Part shown: in pieces, positions 26,666 through 35,916 of the stretch
Layout: each line of letters begins with the position of its first letter
How positions within the stretch are numbered: the stretch's first letter is position 1
Source: WHUA01 sp963711215
GTDB lineage: Bacteria > Pseudomonadota > Alphaproteobacteria > UBA8366
Assembly (NCBI GenBank): GCA_963711215.1
Contig: CAVQDH010000006.1
Coordinates: 248,001 to 312,000, forward strand
Direction of reading: 5' to 3'
Length of the DNA: 64,000 nt
The notes under the pieces: model-generated
Databases searched by the model: none
What the model was told of the DNA's origin: nothing
The model's input: the letters and a program-made list of their open reading frames with translations, nothing else
Made by a program: the position numbers and the translations under genes

Positions 26666-27553
26666 TCAGTTCCGCCGGTCGACGACGAAGCGCGCGGTCA
26701 GGCGCAGCAGGTCGGCCCGGTCGTCGAAGGACGACAGGTGCGAGACCGCCTGGTCGACCAGCGCGTTGGCCTTCTTGCGCGCGCCGTCCACGCCGAGCAG
26801 CGAGACGAAGGTGGCCTTGCCGGCATTGGCGTCCTTGCCGACCGCCTTGCCGGTTTCCTCGACGCTGCCTTCCACGTCCAGCAGGTCGTCGGCGATCTGG
26901 AAGGCGAGGCCGAGCGTATCGGCATAGGCGCGGAGCGCCTTCCGCGCTTCCGCCGGCGCGCGCCCCAGCATCGCGCCCGCCTCGCAGGCGAAGCCGATCA
27001 GGGCGCCGGTCTTGAGTTGCTGCAACTCGGTGATCTCGGCGAGGTTCAGCGTCTTGGTCTCGGCCTCCAGGTCGATCATCTGGCCGCCGACCATGCCGCG
27101 CACGCCGGCCGCCTTCGCGATCGCCAGCACCAGCGCGGCGCGGATCGCCGCGTCGGGATGCGTCGCCGGGTCGGCCAGCACCTCGAAGGCCATGGTCAGC
27201 AGGCCGTCGCCGGCCAGGATCGCCGTCGCCTCGTCGAACTGCTTGTGGACGGTCGGCTTGCCGCGGCGCAGGTCGTCGTCGTCCATCGCCGGCAGGTCGT
27301 CATGCACCAGCGAATAGCAGTGGATCAGCTCGAGCGCGGCGCCGGTCCTGAGCGCCGAGACCTTCGGCACGTCGAACAGGCGGGCGCTTTCCATCACCAG
27401 GAAGGGGCGCAGCCGCTTGCCGCCGCCCAGCGTGGTGTAGCGCATGGCGTCGTAGATGCGGGTCTCCGGCGCGCCCTCGGTGGCGAGGATGCCGTCAAGC
27501 ACGGTCTCGACCTCGGCCGCTGCGTCAGCCAGTGCCTTCGGAAGATCTGCCAT
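26666..27553 (-). CDS. ispA: Short-chain polyprenyl diphosphate synthase (farnesyl diphosphate synthase)
   Basis: 295 residues from ATG 27553, eight bases after the xseB stop. The first Asp-rich motif is in LVHDDLPAMDDDDLRRG and the second in IADDLLDVEG; GGGKRLRPFL and CYSLVHDD complete the active site. The four residues between the aspartates of the first motif are the bacterial IspA pattern. It makes geranyl/farnesyl diphosphate from IPP and DMAPP. The xseB-ispA pairing supports the name. Confidence 0.93.
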   Translation of the reverse strand: MADLPKALADAAAEVETVLDGILATEGAPETRIYDAMRYTTLGGGKRLRPFLVMESARLFDVPKVSALRTGAALELIHCYSLVHDDLPAMDDDDLRRGKPTVHKQFDEATAILAGDGLLTMAFEVLADPATHPDAAIRAALVLAIAKAAGVRGMVGGQMIDLEAETKTLNLAEITELQQLKTGALIGFACEAGAMLGRAPAEARKALRAYADTLGLAFQIADDLLDVEGSVEETGKAVGKDANAGKATFVSLLGVDGARKKANALVDQAVSHLSSFDDRADLLRLTARFVVDRRN

Positions 27554-27561
27554 GGCCGGCT

Positions 27562-27813
27562 CTAGCCGAGGTCGGCCGGTTCGGCGGAAACGGTGCCGTC
27601 CGCCGCGATCGTGATCTTCTCGATCTTGGCCTGGGCCTCGCGAAGCTTGGCTTCGCAATGCTTCTTCAGCGCCGCGCCCCGTTCATAGGCGTCGATCGCC
27701 GCGTCGAGCTGGCCCGACCCGGATTCCAGGTTTCGGACGATGGCTTCGAGCTCCTTCAGCGCGTCCTCGAAACTCATCTTCTGGATATCGGCCTGTGTCT
27801 TGCGTTCCGCCAT
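27562..27813 (-). CDS. xseB: Exodeoxyribonuclease VII small subunit
   Basis: 83 residues from ATG 27813, which has a strong GGGGAGGACA site; an ATG four codons upstream is less well placed. The family core is MSFEDALKELEAIVRNLESG, then LDAAIDAYERGAALKKHCEAKL. The protein is a helical hairpin that coats the XseA large subunit of the single-strand-specific nuclease. It is first in the xseB-ispA-tlyA strand set, right after the HDAC-like gene. Confidence 0.93.
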   Translation of the reverse strand: MAERKTQADIQKMSFEDALKELEAIVRNLESGSGQLDAAIDAYERGAALKKHCEAKLREAQAKIEKITIAADGTVSAEPADLG

Positions 27814-27899
27814 TGTCCTCCCCATCGGCGCTGAGCCCGTCGGGCGCGGAGTTTAGTCTTGCGCCATCCGGCAGGCAACCTGCCGGCGTCGGTGGGCGC

Positions 27900-28829
27900 T
27901 CAGGCGGTCATCAGCGTCTGGACATGCGCCGCCGCGCTGGCGGCGAGCGCGGCCAGGTCGTATCCGCCCTCCAGCGTCGAAACGACGCGGCCGCTGCAGC
28001 ATTCGTCCGCCACGGCCATCAGTTCGGCGGTCGCCCAGGCATAATCCGCATTCTCGAAGTTGAGCATGGCGAGCGGGTCGGCGCGATGGGCGTCGAATCC
28101 GGCCGAGATCAGGACGATATCCGGCTCGAAGGCCCGCATCGCCGGCAGGATGGTCTCGCTCATGGCTGAGCGAAATTCCACCGAGCCCGACATCGGGGCG
28201 AGCGGCGCGTTGACGATATTCCCGAAATTGCCGTGCTCGCGCAGGCTGCCCGTCCCCGGATAAAGCGGCGATTGATGCGTCGACGCATAGAACCAATCGG
28301 CGTCGTCCCAGAACATGGCCTGGGTGCCGTTGCCGTGATGGACGTCGAAATCCATCACCGCGGCGCGTTTCAGGCCGTGCGCCGCGCGGGCATGCGCGGC
28401 GGCGATGGCGACGTTGTTGAACAGGCAGAAGCCCATCGCGACGGCCGGCTCGGCATGATGCCCCGGCGGCCGGACGGCGCAGAAGGCGTTGCGCGCTTCG
28501 CCCGCGGCGACCGCATCGACGGCGGCGCAGGCCGCGCCCGCGGCGCGCAGCGCCGCCTCGCCCGATCCGGGGGAGACATGCGTGTCGCCGTCGAGCGCGC
28601 GGCGGCCTTCGGCCGGGATCGCGTCGAGCACGGCATGGACGTAGTCGCGGTCATGCACGCGGGCGATCTGATCGATTTCGGCGCGCGGCGCCTCGCGGCG
28701 GTCGAGCAGCTGAAACTCTTCCGCTTCCAGCGCGTTGAGCACCGCGCGCAGCCGCGCCGGGCATTCCGGATGATGGACGCCCGGGTCATGCTCGATGCAG
28801 GCCTTGTGCGTGAACAGCAGGGTATTCAT
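27900..28829 (-). CDS. Histone deacetylase family (class II-like) amidohydrolase
   Basis: 309 residues with all zinc-site marks: RPPGHHAEPAVAMGFCLFNN (His-His dyad), MDFDVHHGNGTQAMFW (Asp and His zinc ligands), SAGFDAHRADPL (third ligand), and LEGGYDLAALA with the terminal tyrosine. Bacterial members deacetylate acetylpolyamines or acetyl-lysine-type substrates. The linkage HDAC-xseB-ispA is common in alphaproteobacteria. The ribosome site is GAGAGG before ATG 28829. Confidence 0.93.
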   Translation of the reverse strand: MNTLLFTHKACIEHDPGVHHPECPARLRAVLNALEAEEFQLLDRREAPRAEIDQIARVHDRDYVHAVLDAIPAEGRRALDGDTHVSPGSGEAALRAAGAACAAVDAVAAGEARNAFCAVRPPGHHAEPAVAMGFCLFNNVAIAAAHARAAHGLKRAAVMDFDVHHGNGTQAMFWDDADWFYASTHQSPLYPGTGSLREHGNFGNIVNAPLAPMSGSVEFRSAMSETILPAMRAFEPDIVLISAGFDAHRADPLAMLNFENADYAWATAELMAVADECCSGRVVSTLEGGYDLAALAASAAAHVQTLMTA

Positions 28830-29024
28830 CCGGCACCTCTCGCCAACGGCAACGCTCTCCCGTCGCTCCAGTAAGCGGCAGGACGGGCTTTCTGTCCAGA
28901 GGCGAGGGCAGGAAAGGGCATGCGGCGGGCAGGGGAACCCGGCTCGCCGAGCCGATCTCGGGACGAATGTCGCAGGCCGAGGCGGTCGTCGGCGCGGGGC
29001 GCGGCGACCGCCGCGATGCAGTGC

Positions 29025-29477
29025 TTACGCGAAGGTGTCGATGACCTGGCCCAGGGTCCGGCCGGCTTCCGTCTTGTCGTTGGTGTCGTTGCCGGTCCGC
29101 TCGCTTTCGAAGCTCGTGACCTGGTTCGTCCGCGAGCCCGCATCTTCGGAACGGATGCTGTGGTCCACGGGCGCCTTGTCGTTCTTCACGGCGGTCGTAT
29201 CGATCTTCTTCGATAAGCCGGTCTGTGGCGCTTGCGGCGGATTGCTGTCGTTCGCGGAGAGTTTCCGCGCATCCGAGCTGAGATGGATGGTGAACGCGTG
29301 CTCGCTTTGGCCGCTCGCGGGCGTCGCCGACGCGCGGACCGTGTTGTGGAGCGTCGCGCCGGGCAAGCTGATCTTGTTGAGCCGGCTGGCATCATGAACC
29401 CCGCTCGGCGCCGGCTCCGCCGTCACGCTGCGTGGTTCGAGGGTATGCCTCGTCTCGATCTGCGGTGTTCCGACCAT
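29025..29477 (-). CDS. Hydrophilic protein of unknown function
   Basis: 150 residues, unrecognised. Composition is Ser/Thr/Asp/Asn/Lys-rich without hydrophobic segments (LSANDSNPPQAPQTG, DTTAVKNDKAPVDHS), suggesting disorder. The C-terminus ends in the more ordered GRTLGQVIDTFA. There is no signal peptide or TM segment. The start ATG 29477 has only a weak AGG. It is preceded by an AT-rich 190-bp region with a perfect CRP-type site, so it may be a regulated small protein; its role is unknown. Confidence 0.55.
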   Translation of the reverse strand: MVGTPQIETRHTLEPRSVTAEPAPSGVHDASRLNKISLPGATLHNTVRASATPASGQSEHAFTIHLSSDARKLSANDSNPPQAPQTGLSKKIDTTAVKNDKAPVDHSIRSEDAGSRTNQVTSFESERTGNDTNDKTEAGRTLGQVIDTFA

Positions 29478-29574
29478 GTCTTACACCTAAGAAAGTATCA
29501 TTGTTAACCAATGCGGACTTTCATTTCAGAAATCCACAATAGCATAAATATAGATTGGAAAGAAGGGAATGGTA

Positions 29575-29590
29575 TGTGATGAATATCACA
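29575..29590. promoter_or_regulatory. CRP-type binding site (perfect consensus core)
   Basis: TGTGATGAATATCACA carries both TGTGA and TCACA half-sites with N6. It lies in an AT-rich spacer upstream of the minus-strand gene starting at 29477. On that strand TATATT (29552-29547) would be a -10 giving a start near 29540. The site would then be centred about -42, the class II activator position. The alphaproteobacterial protein that would bind is not known. Confidence 0.6.
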
Positions 29591-29672
29591 ATAAACATGG
29601 CCAATATTCACAGATAAGGATTAATATCCCAAATAATACCTATTTTATAGGCATTTTATATTTGTAGACATC

Positions 29673-30584
29673 TTATTCGAGTGCGCGCGGGTCTAGCGCA
29701 TCCTGCAGGCCATCCCCCAGGAAGTTGAAGGCGATGACGGTCAAAAAGATCAGCAGACCGGGCCAGATCGCCAGCTCCGGCGCGGACCAGATCACCTCCT
29801 GCGCATTGGTCAGCATGTTGCCCCAGCTCGCCGTCGGCGGCTGGATGCCGAGGCCGAGAAAGCTCAGCGTCGACTCGAACAGGATGATCTGGCCGACCGA
29901 CAGCGTGGTGGCGACGATGATCGGGGACACCGCGTTGGGCAGGATATGGCGCCACATGATGCTGCGCGGCGTCGTGCCGAGCGCGACGGCGGCGCGCACG
30001 AACTCGCGCTGGCGCAGCGCCAGGGTCTCCGCGCGGACGAGGCGGGCGACCGTGTTCCAGCCGAACAGCGTGACGATCACGATGATGCGGTAGATGCTGA
30101 CATGCTCCGACTGCGCGATCGCGGGCGGCAGGCCGACCTTCGCGAGATCCACGGCGGCGAGCACGATCAGCAGCGGCAAGAGCGGCAATGCGATAACCGC
30201 GTCGTTGAAGCGCATCAGGACGCGATCGACGATGCCGCCCGCGTAGCCGGCGACCAGCCCGACCGCGGTGCCGATGATCGCCGCGAAGACCGCCGCGACG
30301 AGCCCCACCGCGAGCGACACCTGTCCGCCGTAGAGCAGGCGGCAGAGCAGGTCGCGGCCCAATTCGTCGGTGCCCAACGGATGCTGCGCCGAGGGCGGCT
30401 GCATGCGCAGCAGCAGGTCGGCGGTGTTGGCATTCACGCCGAGCAAACGCTCCGCCAGCGGCGCGGCGAACGCCGCCAGCACCAGCAACGCCAGTGTCAC
30501 GAGGCTCGCCACGGCAAGCCGATGCCGCAGAAACCGCCGCCACATGCGCCGCGACGGGCTCTGCGACAGCGCCGGGGCGCTCAC
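29673..30584 (-). CDS. ABC transporter permease, DppC/OppC type
   Basis: 303 residues starting with GTG 30584, which overlaps the DppB-type stop (GTGA) and follows GGGAGG. The protein has six TM helices and the binding-protein-dependent permease loop (EFVRAAVALGTTPRSIMWRHILPN, an EAA-type motif). The GTDELGRDLLCRLLYGG N-terminal signature is typical of DppC. It would pair with the upstream DppB-type protein to import oligopeptides or similar solutes. It is last in a three-gene unit that lacks ATP-binding genes. Confidence 0.9.
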   Translation of the reverse strand: MSAPALSQSPSRRMWRRFLRHRLAVASLVTLALLVLAAFAAPLAERLLGVNANTADLLLRMQPPSAQHPLGTDELGRDLLCRLLYGGQVSLAVGLVAAVFAAIIGTAVGLVAGYAGGIVDRVLMRFNDAVIALPLLPLLIVLAAVDLAKVGLPPAIAQSEHVSIYRIIVIVTLFGWNTVARLVRAETLALRQREFVRAAVALGTTPRSIMWRHILPNAVSPIIVATTLSVGQIILFESTLSFLGLGIQPPTASWGNMLTNAQEVIWSAPELAIWPGLLIFLTVIAFNFLGDGLQDALDPRALE

Positions 30585-31552
30585 TGCGTTTCCTCCCGGG
30601 CGGCGAAGGTCACCCGCGGATCGACCGCGACATGGGCGACGTCGGCGAGGAAGTTGCCGACCAGCGTCGCCGCCGTCGCGAACAGCAGCCCGACGAGCGC
30701 GAGGTTGAAATCGTTGCCGATGATGGCGTCGTACATGAGCTTTCCCATGCCGAGCCAGGAGAACATGATCTCGGTGATCAGCGCGCCGGAGAACAGGTTG
30801 CCGAAACTGAGCCCGACGATGGTGACGAGCGGCAGCAGCGCGTTCTGCAGCGCATGCCCGACCAGAAGGCGCACCGGCCCCACGCCCTTCGCCCGCGCCG
30901 TGCGGATATAGTCCTGCCGCAGCGTCTGGATCATGCTGGCCCGCATGAAGCGCGTGAAGCCGCCGATATGGGTCACGGTCAGCACCGTCACGGGCAGAAT
31001 GAGATATTGGATCCGGTCGAAAAATCCGCTCGCGCCCACCGTCTCCATGCCGCCCGCCGGCAGCCATTCGAGCTTGACCGCGAACAGGATGATGCAGATC
31101 AGCGCGAACCAGAATGACGGGACCGAGATGCCGCCGAAACAGAGCATGTTGATCGCGTAATCGGTATGGGAATAGGGACGGAGCGCGGCGAAGACGCCGA
31201 GCGGGATCGCGATCGCCAGGGTGACGACGAGGCTGATCCCCATCAGCAGCATGGTGTTGCCGAGGCGCGGGATGAGGATGCTCAGGACCGGCTGCGTGTA
31301 GGTGCGCGAATAGCCGAAATCGCCGTGCAGCGCCGCGACGAGCCAGTTGCCGTAACGCACGAGGATCGGCTTGTCGAGGCCGTAGAGCGCGCGCAGGCGC
31401 TCCGCGTCCTCCGAAGTCATCTTCGGGTTGCCGGAGATCATCAGGTCGATCGGGTCGCCCGGCATCAATCCGATCAGCAGGTAGACGATGAAGCTCATCG
31501 CGAGCAGGACGATGAGGCTCTCGATCAGCCGTGTGGAGGCGAAGCGCGCCAT
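30581..31552 (-). CDS. ABC transporter permease, DppB/OppB type
   Basis: 323 residues with six TM segments. The first (SLIVLLAMSFIVYLLIGLMPGDP) carries the PGDP signature. The EAA loop is DYIRTARAKGVGPVRLLVGHALQNALLP. AGGGGATAAC-like spacing is not needed because a strong AGGAGG lies before ATG 31552, 16 bases after the binding-protein stop. It forms the membrane channel with the DppC-type protein. Peptide-type transporters usually have two ATPases; none is in this window beside it. Confidence 0.92.
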   Translation of the reverse strand: MARFASTRLIESLIVLLAMSFIVYLLIGLMPGDPIDLMISGNPKMTSEDAERLRALYGLDKPILVRYGNWLVAALHGDFGYSRTYTQPVLSILIPRLGNTMLLMGISLVVTLAIAIPLGVFAALRPYSHTDYAINMLCFGGISVPSFWFALICIILFAVKLEWLPAGGMETVGASGFFDRIQYLILPVTVLTVTHIGGFTRFMRASMIQTLRQDYIRTARAKGVGPVRLLVGHALQNALLPLVTIVGLSFGNLFSGALITEIMFSWLGMGKLMYDAIIGNDFNLALVGLLFATAATLVGNFLADVAHVAVDPRVTFAAREETQ

Positions 31553-31568
31553 GTCGCCCTATTTCCTC

Positions 31569-33242
31569 CTATTTTCCCACACTCCAGTCTTCGACATGGA
31601 GCGTGGTGGGATACTGATTGCCGGTCGGCTTCACGCCCTTGAGCCAGGGAGGAAAGATGTAGGGGTCGGCGCGGTAGAACAGCGGCAGCGCCGGCAGGTC
31701 CGTCGCATAGAGCGTCTGGATATCGTGCCAGAGCTGGAGATGCTGCTTCGGCTCGCATTGAACCTCCACCGCGTCGAGCAGCTTGTCCATTTCGACGCTG
31801 CGATAGCCGGGGTAGTTCTGACCTGACCAGTTGTTGGCCTCGCTCGGGATCATTTTCGAATAGAGCGTCGTGCGGGGGATGTTCTCCGGCGCCGACGTCC
31901 AGGCATACATCGCCATCGCCGAGAACCGGCGCTTCCGTACGGTCTGCCCGAAGAAGACCCGCGCCGGCTCGTTGCGGATGCGCGCATCGACGCCGACCTG
32001 CCGCCATTCGCTCTGCATTGCCTGCTGGACGAGCTCGCGCGACTTGTTGCCGGCCGTCGTCATGAAGTCGAGCTGCAGCCGCCGCCCCTGTTTGTCGTAG
32101 CGGATGCCGCCGCGGATCTCGGTCCAGCCGGCCTCTGCGAGCATGGCCTTCGCGCGCGCCGGATCGTAGGGATATTTCGGGACGTCGGGATTGTAGACGG
32201 TGTCCAGCGGATGGACCGAGCTGGTGGCGACCGGCTGGTGCCCTTCGAACAATTTCGCGGTGATCGTCTTGCGGTCGATGGCATAGAGCAGCGCCTGGCG
32301 CACGCGGCGGTCGGCGAGAATCGGGTTGTCGAGATTGAGATCGACATGCTCGTAGATCAGGCTCGGCTTGTAGACCACCTTGAAGCGCCTGCCGTGCCGC
32401 TTTTCGAAAGCCAGCGCCTGGTCGAGGGTGAGGCCGATCTCGCCCGCGATGTAGTCGATGGCGCCCGACAGCAGGTTCGCCGTCATGGCGCCGGTATTTT
32501 CGATGGCGCGGACCGTGATGCGCTTGAAGGCAGGCTTCTTGCCCTTCCAGCGCGGGTTCGGCTCCAGCACGACATAGGAGCCGGACACGACCTGGGTGAC
32601 GCGATAGGGCCCGAACCACAAGCCCGGATTGGTCGTGTCGGTCTCATAGGCGCTGCGGTTCACGTATTTCACCGGATCGCTGAAGTTCTTCCGCTCCAGA
32701 TGCTCCGGCAGGATGTCGAAATCGTTGATCGCCGCGTAGTCGCAGGTGCGCTTGTTGACGTGCATCGTGAAGGTGTGGTCGTCCTTCACGTCGATCTTGG
32801 TGATCCGGTTGAACAGCTCGAAATTGCCGGCGCCGGATTGCTTGTTGCGGCCGACTTCCCAGGTGAAGAGCACGTCCTTGGTCGTGATCGGCGTGCCGTC
32901 GCCCCAGACATACTCGGGTCTGAGGGTATAGGTGACGGCGATGCCGGGCTTGCCGTCGGCCGTCGTCTCGTAGCGCGCGGTGCCGTGCTCGATACTGGGC
33001 AGCTCGGTGCACAGGTCGCAGACCAGCTTCCAGTCGGCGTCGTAGGTCGTGATCGGCCGGCGGGCCATGCCCAGGACATAGGATTTCGCCGTCATGTCGT
33101 TGATCAGCGGATTGAAATTGCTGGGAAACTGGCTGATGCCGATGACCAGGTCGTCCTTTGCCTGGGCCGGCGGGGCAGCGCCGAGGATCAGACCGCCGGC
33201 TGCCGCGACGGCCGCAACGGCAATCGCGCGGAATCCTCGCAT
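31569..33242 (-). CDS. ABC transporter substrate-binding protein, peptide/SBP family 5
   Basis: 557 residues. A Sec signal peptide (MRGFRAIAVAAVAAAGGLIL...) is cleaved around AQA-KDD (residues 26-29). Family 5 marks: FNPLINDMTAKSYVLGM, the early WGDGTPITTKDVLFTWE motif, VRQALLYAIDRKTI, YDPARAKAMLAEAGW and LPLFYRADPYIFPPWLKGVKP. It would capture oligopeptides or other solutes in the periplasm for the downstream permeases. The ligand is unknown. First gene of the three-gene unit. Confidence 0.92.
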   Translation of the reverse strand: MRGFRAIAVAAVAAAGGLILGAAPPAQAKDDLVIGISQFPSNFNPLINDMTAKSYVLGMARRPITTYDADWKLVCDLCTELPSIEHGTARYETTADGKPGIAVTYTLRPEYVWGDGTPITTKDVLFTWEVGRNKQSGAGNFELFNRITKIDVKDDHTFTMHVNKRTCDYAAINDFDILPEHLERKNFSDPVKYVNRSAYETDTTNPGLWFGPYRVTQVVSGSYVVLEPNPRWKGKKPAFKRITVRAIENTGAMTANLLSGAIDYIAGEIGLTLDQALAFEKRHGRRFKVVYKPSLIYEHVDLNLDNPILADRRVRQALLYAIDRKTITAKLFEGHQPVATSSVHPLDTVYNPDVPKYPYDPARAKAMLAEAGWTEIRGGIRYDKQGRRLQLDFMTTAGNKSRELVQQAMQSEWRQVGVDARIRNEPARVFFGQTVRKRRFSAMAMYAWTSAPENIPRTTLYSKMIPSEANNWSGQNYPGYRSVEMDKLLDAVEVQCEPKQHLQLWHDIQTLYATDLPALPLFYRADPYIFPPWLKGVKPTGNQYPTTLHVEDWSVGK

Positions 33243-33418
33243 CGGCGGTCCTTTCCTATTCGGCCGGTCACAGGAACTTGAACTGTAACATGTTCACCGA
33301 GCGCGGGAAGACCCGGGATGGGGCCGGGCCGGCCGCGGGGTTGGCTTGGCGGACGCATCGGCATACATTTCACCCTTGGCGCGACGCACAGGTGGGTGAC
33401 CGGCGCGGGAGGCATGAC

Positions 33419-35727
33419 GTGCAGGTTGATCTGATCGATCTGACGAGCGACTACATTCCGCTCTCCCTGTTCTATATCAAGAGCTACGCGGAAACCGACC
33501 CGCTGGTCGGCCGCGCGAGCCGGATCGACGTGGTCGTCCCGCAAGATGCCACGGACGCCGCGCGCACGGCGGGCGAGATCGTCGCGCGCAAGCCCGATAT
33601 CGTCGGCTTCTCGTGTTACATCTGGAACATGCTGCATACGATGGAGATCGCCCGGCTGGTCAAGCAGCAGGCGCCGGGGACCGTCATCGTGGTCGGCGGG
33701 CCGGACGTCTCCTCGGTGCCGAAGAAGGCGCTCGATACCTATCCCTGGATCGACGTCGTGGTGCGCGGCGAGGGGGAGGAGACCTTCCGCGCGCTGCTCT
33801 GCCACTGGCTGGAGCGCGGCAAGCCCTCCGTCGAGCCCGAGCTGCGCGCCATCCAGGGGCTCGGCTTCCGCGACGGCGGCGAAATCGTGCTGACCGAGCA
33901 AGCCGGCCGTTCCTCGAGAATCTCGACGTCATCCCGTCGCCCTATCTCAACGGCTGCATCGACCTCAAGACCGAGAAACGCTCGATCCTGTTCGAGACCT
34001 ATCGCGGCTGCCCGTTCAAATGCAGCTTCTGCTTCTATCCGAAGGACTACGGCAACCTGCTGCACAGCTTCTCGATGGAGCGGGTGCGGAACGACCTGCG
34101 CGATATCCTCGAGAGCGGGGCCAAATCGGTGTTCCTGATGGACCCGACCTTCAACGTACCGCCGAAGCGCGCCAAGGAGATCCTGCGCTTCATCGCCGAG
34201 AACCGGCGGTCGGACGACCTGTCGGTGACCGTGGAGCTGCGCGTCGACCTGCTGGACCAGGAGTTCATGAGCCTCCTGAAGCAGGCGGGCATCTCGGTCG
34301 TCGAGATCGGGCTGCAGAGCTCGAACGATGCCGCGCTGCGCGCCGTCGACCGCAAGCAGAGCATGCGCAAGATCACCGAGAACGTGCATTACCTGCACCA
34401 GATCGGCATCGAGGTCGTGTTCCAGCTGATCTTCGGCCTGCCGGAGGACACCTACGAGGACTATCTCGACTCGCTGGATTTCTGCGTCGGCCTCGACGCG
34501 ACGAAGATCGAGCCCTACCGGCTGCAGCTGCTGCCGGGCACGCCGATGTACGACAACGCCGAATTGCTCGGGCTCGACTTCATCGACCGCGGCGACCGCA
34601 AGATCATCCGCACCCGGACGATGAGCAAGGAAGACATCGAGCGGGCCGAGATGCTGACCCGGCTGCTCGAATGCTTCTATGACGACAAGGTTGCGCGCGA
34701 CGCGTTCAAATGGCTCGCCCGCCATCTCGGCACCAGCTTCGCCCGCCTGATCGAGGACTACATGACCTGGCGGCTGACGCTGCCGTCGGCGCTTGTCGCC
34801 TGGCGCGAGGAGGGCAGCCGCCATATCGCCGACTTCATCCGCGCCCGCGTGCCGGACCGGACCGACGCGGTCGCCGCGCTGATGCAGGACCTGCTCCGCT
34901 ATGACGCCTACACCAGCCCGCTCAACGAGATCGGCCAGCATGTGCTGGTCCGCTTCGGCCACGACGTCGCGGCGGTGGCGGCGGATGCAAGCGGCGCGCT
35001 GCCAGCGCCGCGCGAGAGCTTCCTGCTGTTCCACAAGACGGACGTCGCGAGCACGAATTTCTTCAACGGCCGTTTCGTCCACAAGAGCTTCCGTCCCGTG
35101 CCCGGCGATGCACTGGCCTCCGCCGAGCGGCTGGCGGAGGCGGGCCTGGACCCGGCGGAGATCGTCGCGGTGGCGGAATGGCATCTCGCCGGCGAGCGCA
35201 TCGATCTCGCCGCCGGGCTCGCTCAGGCCGTCTTGGCCAAGGCGCCGCGCGAGGCGGACGCGCTGCATGTGCTGGCGCGTGCGGCGGCGGCGGCCGGCCG
35301 GCTCGACCAGGCGCTCACGCAGGTGAAGCGCGCGATCAAGGCCGCGCCCGGCGTCGCCGCCTATCACGTCACCCAGGGCAACCTCCTGGCCGGGGCCGAG
35401 CGCATGCCGGACGCGATCCGCGCCTTCGAGAAGGCGGCGGCGCTGGCGCCCGCGCTGGTCGAGCCGCACTTCAACCTCGGCGTCTGCCTGGCGCATTGCG
35501 GGCGCTTCGACGAGGCGGTCGACGCGCTGCGCCAGGTCGTCGAGGACCATCCCGATCTCGCCGCCGCGCATTTCACCCTGGGCGAGGTGCTCGCCGCCGC
35601 CGGCCGCGCCCGGGAGGCGGTGGCGTCCTTCCAGCGCACCCTCGAGCTGCACCCCAACCATCCCGACGCCCGCGAGGGCCTCGACGCCGCGCTCCGCCAG
35701 CTGCACCGCGCGCCGGCGGTGCTTTGA
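33419..35727 (+). CDS. B12-binding radical SAM protein with DUF4080-like region and TPR tail (one frameshift)
   Basis: About 769 residues after bridging a one-base deletion near 33899-33906. The start is probably GTG 33419 behind GGGAGG. Domain order: cobalamin-binding domain (residues 1-150; IVGFSCYIWNMLHTMEIA, TVIVVGGPDVSSVP); radical SAM domain with the C-x3-C-x2-C cluster ligands in YRGCPFKCSFCFYP, then VSVVEIGLQSSND-type strands; a DUF4080-like helical region (LLECFYDDKVARDAFKWL); and C-terminal TPR repeats (PHFNLGVCLAHCGRFDEAVDALRQV). Relatives include methyltransferases and cyclases such as BchE; the chemistry here is unknown. It is separated from the peptide transporter by 176 bp and transcribed divergently. 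Confidence 0.8.
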
Positions 35728-35741
35728 TCCGTTCTCCAAAC

Positions 35742-35882
35742 CGTCATTCGCCGATTTAATCGGCGAATCCAGGGCACGACGGCGGCCGTCGCACGGCGGT
35801 TCCGTGAGGGACTCCGCATTCGTCAGCCGCGATCTTAGGAAGCGCCATGCCGTGGACACGCCGGTCAAGCCGGCGTGTGACG
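35742..35882. repeat. REP-like palindrome pair A
   Basis: Unit A1 (35742-35771, plus orientation): CGTC, then a 23-base palindrome with 10-bp arms ATTCGCCGAT/ATCGGCGAAT, then CCA. Unit A2 (35853-35882, opposite orientation) has arms ACACGCCGG/CCGGCGTGT around TCAAG. The two face opposite ways across about 80 bases. They lie in the 189-bp convergent gap between the radical SAM gene and pyrE. Confidence 0.8.
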
Positions 35883-35916
35883 GTTTATGTGGAAATATCT
35901 ATACCCGCCAAGCCCT

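Noticed and set aside
33739..35868. Minus-strand open frame of 709 codons opposite the radical SAM gene
   Set aside because: Arg/Gly/Glu-rich mirror frame; the plus strand has clear radical SAM and TPR motifs.
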